The notes below the pieces were generated by a model. That model saw only the letters and a list, made by a program, of their open reading frames with translations, was not told the origin of the DNA and did not search any database. A DNA stretch of 64,000 nucleotides from Jacaranda mimosifolia (Eukaryota > Streptophyta > Magnoliopsida > Lamiales > Bignoniaceae), in NCBI GenBank assembly GCA_018894105.1, contig CM032129.1, positions 28,847,468-28,911,467 of the forward strand. The letters run 5' to 3'. Below, in pieces: positions 44,897 to 55,600 of the stretch. The translations under genes were made by a program, and so were the position numbers. Within the stretch, counting starts at the first letter, position 1; the number at the start of each line of letters is the position of its first letter.

Positions 44897-47800
44897 TTAA
44901 CATGTCTGTCGGATTATCCTTAGTCCCAGCCTTGTCAACTTGAATGACATCTTACCCCAGATAAAGTGATATCTCACATCAATGTGCTTTGTTCTCTCAG
45001 GAAAAGCTTGATTCTTTGACAAGTGTATGACACTCTGACTATCACAAAATTTTGAAGTAATATCAAAATCCATCCCCATATCCTCAATCAACCCCTTTAG
45101 CTAAATGCCTTCCTTCACGCCTTTAACCAAAGCTATGTACTCAGCTTTTGTTATGGACAATGCAACTGATGATTGCAAAGTTGCCTTCTAGCTAACCATA
45201 CAATTCGAAACACAAAACGCATAGCCTGTCATGGACCTTATATTGTCCAAACTCCTGTATAATCTGCATCCACATAGCCAATAATTCTAGCAGTAGAATT
45301 CAATTGACTATGCCTCAAAAATCTGTCTGCAGAGCCTCTCAAATATCTCATGTTCCATTTCACAGCCTGCCAATGAGTCTTTCCTGGCTTGTGCATGTAC
45401 CTTGCTCACAACACTGACTGCATGTGAAATGTCTGGCCTAGTGTACACCATGGCGTACATCAAGCTACCTACTGCACTACCATACAACACATTAGACATG
45501 TGCTCTACCTCCTCCTCAGTACTTGGTGATAGATCCGATGAGGGCCTAAAATGAACTACAAGTGGCATACTAACTGGCTTGGACTTGTCCATCCCAAATC
45601 GCTCAAGTACTTTCTCAATATAATATTGTTGAGACAAGTACAAAAATCTTGCGTGTTTGTCTCGGATGACCTCCATGCCCAAAATCTTCTTCGCACCGCC
45701 CAAATCCTTCATCTCAAATTCTTTACTTAACTGAGCTTTTAAATTGTTGATCTCAGATATGTTTCTAGGGTAATCAATTTATCATCAACGTACAACAACA
45801 AATATACGAGAATGCTATCACTACATTCTTTATAATATACATATAAATCGTAAATGCTTTTAGTATATCCTATTTTAGTAATAAAAGCATCAAACCTTTT
45901 ATACCACTATCTGGCAAACTGCTTCAAGCCATATAAAGACCTCTTCAAAAGACATGCTTGATTTTATTTTCCAGAAACAACGATCCCTCTAGTTGGCTCA
46001 TGTAGATTTGTTCCTCCAACTCACCATGTAGAAATGCTATTTTCACATCCATCTGCTCAAGCTTCATATCAAATAGAGCAGTCATGGTAAGTAAAACACG
46101 AATGGAAGTATGTTTTACAACTGGGGAGAATACTTTATGAAAGTCAACTCCCTCTATCTAAGTAAAACCCTTAGCAACCAATCGCACCTTGTATCTAGCA
46201 TCCTCAACCCCGGGAATCCCTTCTTTTTCTTGTAGATCCATTTGCAACCTACAATCTTCTACCCTTTTGGTACATCAATCAGCTCCCATGTGCTATTCTT
46301 GTGTAGAGACTCCATCTCTTCACTCATAGTTGCAACCCATTTATCAGAATTTGGCCCAAAAATTATCTCTTTGTATGAGACTGGATCATCTCCTACAAAC
46401 TCCTCAGGCCGAACTCAAAGCATAAGCAACCAGATTTGAGTAAGTAAACCACTGTGGTGGTTTAATTTGCCTCATTTCCTTATCGCGAGTCAAGCGATAA
46501 TTTTGTAGTGGTTCATTTTCCTGTTGTTGATTTGGTGATAATGAGCCTTCACCAACATCATCTACTACCTTTCTGTTTTCCCTTTGAAACTTGTGGAGGA
46601 TTACTATGAAACTCCACCTTCTCCGTAATATCTTATTGACCGTTTTCCTGCTGCTCCACCTTTTTCATCACAGCAGACTCATCAAATGTCACTTCATGCT
46701 GATAATCATCTTGGAGCCCTTGTCATCATTACACCACAAACGATAACCTTTGACTCCATCTGCATACCTAGAAATATGCACTTCGAGCCCTTGGCTCAAA
46801 CCTCAAGCTTCATATCCCGAACATGAGCATAGGTTGGACACCCAAATACTCTCAGATTTGAGTAATCAACAGGAGACCCGGACCAAACTTCCATTGGTGT
46901 CTTGCAGTCCAAAGCAGTCGATCTTGACCTATTCACTAAATAACAATCAGTGTTAATTGCTTTTGCCTAAAAATTCTTGGACAATCCGGCATTAAAGAGC
47001 AGGCATCTAGCTCTTTCCAAGATAGTCATGTTCATCCGTTTTGTAACTTCATTCTGCTGTGGTGTATGTACAACTGTGCGATACCTCACAATTCTTTCCT
47101 TATCGCAAAGTTCCTGAAATTCCTTGTTGCAGAACTCTAATCCGTTGTTAGTCCTCAAGCGCTTTATCTCCTTTCTTGTCTGCTTCTCGATTAAAGTTTT
47201 TCATTGCTTGAAGTTGACAAACACCTCATCCTTATGCTTCAGCATGTACACCTATACTTTCCATGAGAAGTCATCAATAAATGTCAATATGTACCTGACA
47301 TCTCCCTTTGAAGGAACCTGAGAAGGCCCCCAAAGATTTGAGTGAATGTAATCTAAGATGCCCTTGGTCCTGTGAACTGCAGGTGCTGAATTTCACCTTG
47401 TGTTGCTTGTCAAGCACATACTGCTCGTAGAAATTTATCTCTCCTGTCTTCTCTCCACAAAGCAAACCTCGTTTGCTCAATTTTGACATCCCCTTCTCAC
47501 TCATATGCCCAAGCCGCATATACCACAATCTCGTAATATTATTGATTGATGAAGAAATCGATGTGGTACCTAGAAACTGTGCTGCCCTGCAATATGTAAA
47601 GGTCATTCCGCTTGTCTCCTTTTATGATAAGCAATGCACCTTTGGAAACCCGCAGAACTCCATCTCGAGCTCTGTACTCATAATCATTCTTGTCCAGAGT
47701 ACCCAGCGATATCAGATTTTTCTTTAGATTTAGAACATGGTGCACATCTGTTAAGGTCCTTACAATGTCATCGTGCATTCTGATACAAACTAAGAAAATT

Positions 47801-48777
47801 CCTATAACCCTGCAAGAAGTATCGTTTTCCATAAGTACTTTACCACCATCGTATTTCTGAGAATTGGTAAACCAACTTTCTCGTGGGCACATGTGGTAGG
47901 AACAACTACTATCTAAAATCCATTCAGAGTTTAGTAAAGTTTCGGCAACGTTGAGAACAAGCCTACCATCAGACTTATCCTCAACAATTCCTACGACACA
48001 ATCCCGTTTTTGATCAGAAGTTTCACCTGCATCCTTCGCCTTTCCTCGTTCCAAACAATTCCATTTTCAATGCCCCTTTCCATCGCACCTAAAACACTTG
48101 TCACCATTTCTAAGCTTGGTTTGGGACTTCGATCGACCTCTATTCCTTCCCCTTTCTCTCGGTCTCCCTTTTGTCACCAATTCTTCCCCACTTTCACCAT
48201 CATTGCTGTCCAGGACATGTTTTCTCAATTTGTTGGAATTTAATGAGACCTTCACATCTTCCATTGAAATCGTATCTTTTTTCGTACAACAAAGTAGTAA
48301 CCAAGTGCTCAAAAGATTTTGGCAGAGAACATAAGAGAATTAACACTTGATCTTCATCTTCAATTTTGACATCTATACAAGCAAGATCCAGAATCACCTT
48401 ACTGAAATAATCAATATGTTGAGTAATAGATGTACTTTCTTTCATCCTCAATGTGTATAACCGCTATTTCGAAAACAGCTGATTCGTCAAGGACTTCGTT
48501 ATATAGAGACTCTCAGCTTCTTCCACAAATTCACTGGCGTACTTTCTATGGCGACCTCTCTTAGTACGTTGTCTGCTAATGATAATACTAGAGTACCGTA
48601 AGCCTTCTCTATAAACTCATCCTTATCTTCATCTGTCAGCATCTCTAGCAAGGAATCTCTGCCCTTTAACACTCTCTGTAAACTTTGTTGACACAGGAGG
48701 GTGCGGACCTTCATCTTCCACAGCCAAAAGTCATTCTTCCTATTAAATTTCTCTATCTCGTACTTCATGGCTGACAT
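44897..48777 (-). pseudogene. Decayed copia gag-pol polyprotein
   Basis: Starts with gag (48777: MSAMKYEIEKFNRKNDFWLW, Tnt1/Tork style), then a zinc knuckle KCFRCDGKGH broken by a stop at about 48067. The protease motif WILDSSCSYHMCP has Ser where the active-site Gly should be. GAG-pre-integrase follows (47606-47274; the usual HH-CC zinc ligands are largely lost). In integrase (47158-46967) the second catalytic Asp is Asn (RTNNGLEF) and the Glu 36 residues on is Lys (VTKRMN). RT contains MDVKIAFLHGELEE (about 46050) and YVDD (45792-45781). RNase H (45091-44897) has CDSQSVIHLSKNQ and ERTKHIDVRYHFI. Multiple stops and frame changes. Confidence 0.9.
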
Positions 48778-48789
48778 CTGATCAAACCT

Positions 48790-48801
48790 GCTCTGATACC
48801 A
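48790..48801 (-). other. Primer-binding site of the copia element
   Basis: Minus strand TGGTATCAGAGC, complementary to the 3' end of initiator tRNA-Met, three bases inside the right LTR. This is the standard copia primer site and fixes the orientation. Confidence 0.9.
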
Positions 48802-48804
48802 ATT

Positions 48805-49542
48805 TGTTGAAATCTAGGAGGATCTATTGCGAAAACTATGAAATAACTTTCGTCCTATGACCTAACCTAGCCCTAGGTTCCCCTTTTTTGGTTTCCCATT
48901 GGGAAAGAAGAAGGATTTTCGGTATCAAAAGTAATTCAAAATTCAATGGAAACTGACAACAATGTTTAACGTGGTTCGGTGATATGCCTAATCCACCTGA
49001 CAAAGAAAGGAATTTATTGATTTTAAATCAAAGTGCCAAGTACAAAATTATGTCGCACAAATCTCATATGAACACCTAACACCCTCGTTCTAAACTCCCT
49101 CTCAAGAAATTATCTCAAAAGCACTCTAGAAACCCTCATGTTATGTCTGTGTTCTAATTGTCCCGGAAGAAAACATCAAATTTGTAGCCCAAAAACAAGT
49201 CCTAGGTCCATGGGCCTTACGCCGCGCGCTAAGGCGCGCACAAGATTGCATTATGCGGAGAAAGGCACAAAAATTGTCCATGTCGCGCACCTTGGCGCAG
49301 AAGACTTGCGCCAGGGTGCATGATTCCAGAAGATCGCACGCCTAGGAGCAGAAACGTTGCACTTGGGCACGTGTCTCTCCTGTCTGCCCCTTGTTTCTGT
49401 CCTGCTACACGCTCCAGCGCGCGATGTCTTGCCAGTGCGTGCGGGGTGTGCTCTTGAGCCCGTTTCAACCACTTTGCTTTGTTTTGCTCAATTTCTTCCG
49501 GTTCTCGTCAATTTAGCCCAAAATTTCAAGGCAAAATCAACA
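48805..49542 (-). repeat. 5' LTR of the copia element (right)
   Basis: 738 bp, TGTTGAAATCTAGG...AATCAACA, colinear with the left LTR apart from the extra block around CCTAGCCCTAGGTTCCCC (48847-48932) and scattered substitutions. Confidence 0.9.
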
Positions 49543-49931
49543 TATTCAAATTAGCCATTTTAACACCCTTTATACTTTATAAATACATATGAAATAAATT
49601 AAAATATTATTACTTTTTTATATAATGTGATGTGTTCTTTTTTTTTTTTAATTTTTTTTAATGTATTTCTTTAAATTTTTATGATAAAAAAAATATGAAA
49701 AGTAAAATAATTGAAAAAAAAAATCAAATTATTGTAATATTTTTCAAAATTAGAATCGATTTTGTCCACTTATTAAAGAATATATAAAACTAGTTCTTAA
49801 GACCCTAACGTATTATAAATAGTATGAATAGATGAAATCGCCATATAGTCTAAATTCTTTGTTAAACTTGAAAAGATATCTCGATTTTGCATGGTTCTTG
49901 GGTGATGACAGTCCACCACTCAATCCACTAA

Positions 49932-50274
49932 CACTATGTATGGTTTAAAGAATTTGATAAGAAAAGAAAAATATTAGAGAAAGGAAAAATAAAAGTAAAG
50001 AAATATTAAATCTCAAACTTATTTGATTGTAAAAGAAAATAATGAAGAAAAGAATGAAAGATGAATATGTTGGAAAAGGAGAGAGAGCTCAAATGAACTT
50101 TTTCCTAATTTTCGTTCATCATTTTATGAGGAAAACTCATTTTTCTCAAATTCATTATATTTTTCCTTAAGTTTTCGTTTCTTTAGCATTTTTTTGCTAA
50201 TCAAACAATCAAAAATATTTTCCTTAACATTTTCTTTTCTTTTCCCCATCAAAATCCTTGAACCAAACATAGTG
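49932..50274. mobile_element. Tourist-like MITE with CACTATGTTTGG ends
   Basis: 343 bp. The left end CACTATGTATGGTTTAAAGA pairs with the complement of the right end, CACTATGTTTGGTTCAAGGA. TAA on both sides (49929-49931, 50275-50277). Interior AG-rich on one side and CT-rich on the other, as expected of a foldback. Despite the first bases it is not a CACTA element: it has a 3-bp TAA duplication and no CACTACAAGAAAA end. Confidence 0.8.
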
Positions 50275-50612
50275 TAAGGATCCATCAAAATTCCATTACC
50301 AATCGTCCCTATTTAATATCATGTCATTCAATTAAATATATATCTAATTAAATTATAAACGATTAGATCATACAGAATTATATTAATATTTATTTTATAA
50401 TATCATCATATTCTATATAACCATTTACAATTCACTACATACTAAGTTGAAAAGAAAAAGAAAAAAAGAAAAAAAAAAAAAGAAAGGGACCCTTATGAAT
50501 TTACTGAAAAACCAATTTTAATTTTTAATATATAGAGCACTGAATAAATGTAGTCATAAAGTCTGATCCGAAAGCACATAAAATACTGGGCTTTCCTCAT
50601 ATGCAAGAAATT

Positions 50613-52147
50613 TAGGATTGTCAATGGATCAGATTTTAATTTGAATTTAATCTAAAATTTAAAAAAAAATTCGATTAAAATATTTGATAGATCAGATTCG
50701 ATTATAAAATATCCGTAATTCAAAATAAGTGGATCGAATACGAAATTAAGTAATCCAATCCGTTAAATATTCGAATCTGAACTTTAAATTTTTTTTATTA
50801 AATTAGTACTCTTATATATAATATTAATAAAAATTTTAAAATAAAATTTATATACTATATTGACCTAATATCTATATTAATGTCCATATTATGCTATTAA
50901 TATTGTGTCTTTATACCTAAAAATAATAGGAATAATAATAAAATATCAAATATAATAATTTATAATAGTTCACCTATGCATATTAATATAATGTGAAATA
51001 GAGGTTTAATATTCAAATATTCAATTTTTAGATTAATATATAATAAAAAGTTGTTAAAAATTTAAGAATAACATAAATTTACTTTATAAATACAATATTT
51101 TTATTATACCATTGATAGGGGATGACCCAATAGGCCTGGCTCAAAGACTATCGACCCAAGAGTATATTATTAAGCCCGTTCCGACCTCAGAACTCAATCG
51201 CGTTGTCGACCATGGTCGACCTCTCTCATCTTTTCCCAATGACACACTGAGCAATGCTGAGGTCATTCGACTAGGCCGCAAGCCGAAGTTAGAAGCTTCA
51301 CTCCTTCGACCATTATGTTCGACTGTCACTTCCATCGGTCTACCGGCACATTCAAGGCCAGCTCTGAGGTCGATCTATCATGTCGACTAGGAAGGTCGAC
51401 TGACTACAGAACCTTTTCTCTGCCACATTTAATGTCCTGATGGGTGGCAAGCCTCCGCATTAATGGCACGTGCCACCCCGGTACGACCTTTGCAGCCGCG
51501 CCAGACTGGGGACATGCCACTAAAGTACTATCCTGTCCATGAAAGCTGGAGATGAAGCCACTTGGAATAGTACCAACGTGTGAGATGTCCTAAAGCTCCC
51601 CATGCGAGGACAAAAGCCTCTCATACATGCTAAGGGCATCTTGGGTATACCAATCACTTGGGGAAGGCAATAAATGCCCCATTGCCAGCCTCCCACAAGG
51701 TATGCCATTCTACACTAAAAATGGCCCTCACTTTGTTGCTCATTATATCTGGTCAATCTAATACTGACTTGAGAATCGGGTTGTCTTGCCCTCAACTAGC
51801 CTGACGTTTGCTTGTGATTGTAGGACTCAACCCAACTATCTTCGGAGCTTAATTATCCGACCAGGCAGGTCGATCCACTCAAATTCCGTCATGATCCATT
51901 TACAAACAGTTTTTACCCTCATAAACCATCTATAAGGGGAAAAAAAGGAAAAAAAATATTAAATTGAATTGGATTTTTTTATTGAATTTCGAATATCCAT
52001 CGATTCGTATATAATACTGGCTAATAAAGATCCTATAAAATTCTGACTATGAAGATCCTATAAAATATCGAGTCGGGTTCGAATTTAAATTTTAATAATT
52101 AAATTTAAATTAAAATATGACTAATTCGATTTAAATTCGAACCCTAC
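50613..52147. mobile_element. Small DNA transposon split by a solo LTR
   Basis: The left end TAGGATTGTCAATGGATC and the complement of the right end TAGGGTTCGAATTTAAATCG are weak inverted repeats. Both halves are filled with ATTCGAAT-type motifs (GATTCGATTATAAAATATCC left; GAATTTCGAATATCCATCG right). The element at 58118-58957 is similar. The gypsy solo LTR lies inside. Confidence 0.5.
51113..51924 (+). repeat. Second solo LTR of the Tat-type family
   Basis: 812 bp, TGATAGGGGATGACCCAATA to ...TTTTTACCCTCATAA, flanked by a perfect duplication ACCAT (51108-51112 and 51925-51929). The terminal CA has mutated to AA, and the TATA box to CAATAAATG. Shared blocks with the complete copy include GGTCATTCGACTAGG, GCATTAATGGC and CTAGCCTGACGTTTGCTTG. 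No internal region remains. Confidence 0.9.
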
Positions 52148-52178
52148 ATACCTAAAGAAAATTAACATTACATATTGT

Positions 52179-52362
52179 GGCCCATATTTGGAATTCCCCC
52201 AGAAAACACGAATATATTATCACAACAAAATAACGACATTGCAGATGATCTGAAATTGGAACCGAACTCGTAATAATTTGTGCTAAATCGGAAAGCCCTA
52301 GAAGCTTCGTCGTGTTTCTCTCTCCTTCTCGACAGCTGCGTTATTCCCTTCTAATCCAACCG
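52179..52362 (+). promoter_or_regulatory. Promoter and non-coding first exon of the USP39-like gene
   Basis: A TGGGCC motif (complement of GGCCCA, 52179-52184) precedes a leader with GGAAAGCCCTAGAAGC and CTCTCTCC. A donor at 52363 (CCG then GTGAGT) and an acceptor at 52623-52624 (GCTACAG) define a 262-bp intron in the 5' UTR, just before the start codon at 52651. Confidence 0.5.
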
Positions 52363-52650
52363 GTGAGTTGTCTACGCATTCGATCACTGAGTGTTCTTTT
52401 ATACATGCTTCCATCTTTGCTTGTGTCCTGCTAATTGGATGTCAGAATTTGCATGCATGGATTCAGCGAGGCTCAGTAGAGATGAATTTCTTATCTAATT
52501 GTAATTTTCAGCACTTTTTTTTTTTCCAGGCCTATGTGTTCTCTTTTCTTTTTCCGGTGTTCTCCTTAAATTTAGGCAGAATGTGATTAGTTGTGAGATT
52601 TATTTTGCTGAATGTATGCTACAGGAAGAATAAATTATTGGGCCAGTAAG

Positions 52651-55600
52651 ATGAAGACTAAAAGAGAAGAAGCAGAGAATATAGTGGATGATGAGGCGGC
52701 TGCCAAAAGGCTGAAGCTAACTGAGCAATCCTCGCCGAAGCTATCATTTGAGAATCCCCTTCTTCCACTTGCTTCTTATGAAGATGACGACGAGGATGAA
52801 GATGATGATAGGAGAGTTAGGGATGGGGGGTAGGTTTGTTAATAATGGCAGAAGAACAGAACAAAATGGGCATAACTTTTATGGGGAAAATAATGACGAA
52901 GAGGATGAGGAAGATCAAGGTGGCAAAGGATGGGAAGGGAAGCGTTCCCGCACTGTTGAAATAAGAAGGGATTGCCCATATCTTGATACTGTGAATAGAC
53001 AGGTATTAAACTCATCATAGCTTGAATCTGTTATTTAGTGAACTTATGATTTCCTGTTCGAGTTTATTTGTAAGTGCTATTCTTGGTTTTGTTTGATTTT
53101 CAATTTTTTTTTTTTTTTTTAATGTGGAAATTGGATTTTTGCGTTCCATTTATTCTCCTTTTGTTTACTCCGTTGCCTATTAATCTGCTTTGATAAAAAA
53201 TCCTATAGAGATGTACATGCAAGCTTGTATTCATTGCTGGAATGCATTTATGGTTTATAAAGGAATGAAAGGTTTTGTTTCTAACAATGTACATTGGGAT
53301 CCGCTCCTCTCTGGGCTTAGAATCGTATGACTCTTTGACTGTCTATGATACTGGGAGATGGAACAAATGGAATTATTAGAGCAATAACATTCTAAGTTTC
53401 TTCATGCAGAAATTCATCCCTATTTCCTTGATATGTCAGGTCCAAATGACTGCTTCTCATTCCTTCTATGGGACTTTGTTTTTTATTTTCTTATTTTCTT
53501 ATTTTTTTTATTTTGGGTTTGGATATTTTGATATAGATGAAGAAACATTCTTCCAAGTATCTTAATCCCTTACTCTTCAAAATAATCCATTAAAGCTTTT
53601 GTGGCCAATTAGTCTTAAGACATTAAATTTATGTTTACTTTTATTTAAACTTACATCGGATTTTTTAGAGTCTCGTACCCATAATTCTACCTTGTCATCA
53701 CGTACCTATTTTTTAACTGTTCACATTAGTTTGATTTAATCCTCACCTTTGAACCATCATAAAATGAAGAACCATGGTTCTTCCATGGAACTATCTTCTT
53801 TTAAAATTAAATTATAAAAAATAAAATAAAGATCATTATACTAAATAACCAAATTAATCTTACTACCATAAAGAAATTAAAAACCCTCTTTTCCTTATAT
53901 TAAACCTTAATTTAATTAGAAGAATTAGTTTTTTCTTAGGAACCATGGGTACAGGACTCTAGAAAACCCGAACTTCCGTTCTTGACATAGTTTCTCATGC
54001 CTCTGTTTGTAAACTATGACTTTGCTTGGAAACTATAGGAGCACGATCAAAAGCAGATTTAATTAAAAACTATTCTCCACGGGTCCTATTTCAAATATCC
54101 AGGATTCCCTATTGGCCATATACTAGTTAATCTGTACAAGCATGCTTTAGAACAAATACTTGCCATGGACTTCAGTATAATGAAAACGTATTCGTCATTA
54201 ATTATGAAATTACACTCAATCATAAAATTCTTGGGGAAATAAGATAGAATATCCTTCGAGTTGCACGTCCTGTCTGTCATGAACTCTATCTAAATTAAAG
54301 TCAGAATAATAGCCTAGAACGTCAGGATTTGTTCCTAGAATGCCGTACACCAGAATAGGATTGAATTGTTTATTTGTATTGTTTCGAATAAATAAAGAAT
54401 ATGAATCACCCAAATTTGCCACTGTTATACTATGTTCGAAATTTTATGAAATGTTGGTTAACATATTCATCTTCTTCGTCCTTGATGATATGAAGTACGA
54501 ACAACTCCATGCAGTTTTCTTGTGGCACTATCATATTTGTATCTCTGAATGCATATTTTGTATCTTTACAGGTTTTAGATTTTGACTTTGAGAAATTTTG
54601 CTCGGTGTCTCTTTCAAACTTGAACGGTTATGCATGTTTGGTTTGTGGTAAATATTACCAAGGAAGGGGGCAGAAATCTCATGCATATACACATAGCCTT
54701 GTAGCAGGTCACCATGTCTACATCAATCTCCAAACAGAGAAGGTTTACTGTCTTCCTGATGGATATGAAGTTATTGACCCATCGCTTGATGACATTCGGC
54801 ATGTCCTCAACCCAAGGTATGTTTATTGCATGATTCCTTTGTTTCATATTCTTCTTAGATTGTTTTGTTTGTGTGATTCTTGCAGCCTACCCTTGTTCGT
54901 ATCCCTTTATAGAGGGGATTTTATCTTTCTGAGCAGTGGAAAACTTTTGTATTGATTATATGCGCATGTTATTCACATTTAAAGACATGAAGGTGGAGCA
55001 TTCTGTGTAAAATTTAGTTTTTTTTTTTTTTCCTTTTTCATTTTAAGATATTATTTATGGTTTTCATCTTGGCCCTTCATCTGTTATCATGGTGTGTTTT
55101 CGTGGATTCATAATTTGATTTGTCCAGTAAATGGTTACACGTTTTAAAGAGAGCAAGTTGAGCAGCTTGACAAAAATCGGCAATGGTCAAGGGCACTAGA
55201 TGGATCAGATTATCTTCCTGGAATGGTATATAGCTAATTCTTTTCCATCTATTTGTTTATTCAATTGCAGCTTGTTTTCTTTATGTGAATCCAGAAATAA
55301 ATGAATTCATTTTTTCGAAATCTAATACGCTGTTTGAAATTTTTTATAGGTGGGGTTAAATAACATCAAAGAGACAGACTTTGTAAATGTTACTATTCAA
55401 TCTTTGATGCGTGTTACTCCCTTGCGGAACTTCTTCCTTATCCCTGAGAGCTATCAGCACTGGAAATCCAACTTGTTCACCAATTTGGAGAGCTCACAAG
55501 AAAAATCTGGCATGCAAGGAACTTTAAAGGACAGGTCTGATCCTGCATACAATTGTATGCGACATTTTTTATTGCAACTTTTATTTTATTATATTTCTTT

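Larger units (their letters stand above)
44086..49542 (-). mobile_element. Decayed Ty1/copia (Tork/Tnt1-type) retrotransposon, 5.5 kb
   Basis: LTRs start TGTTGAAATC and end AATCAACA on the plus strand; flanking pentamers are TATTT and TATTC, a target duplication with one change. Internal order on the minus strand is gag, zinc knuckle, protease, integrase, reverse transcriptase, RNase H, so it is copia. The primer site matches initiator tRNA-Met. It sits directly behind the RhoGDI gene, in opposite orientation, where its sequences could enter that gene's 3' UTR. Confidence 0.92.
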
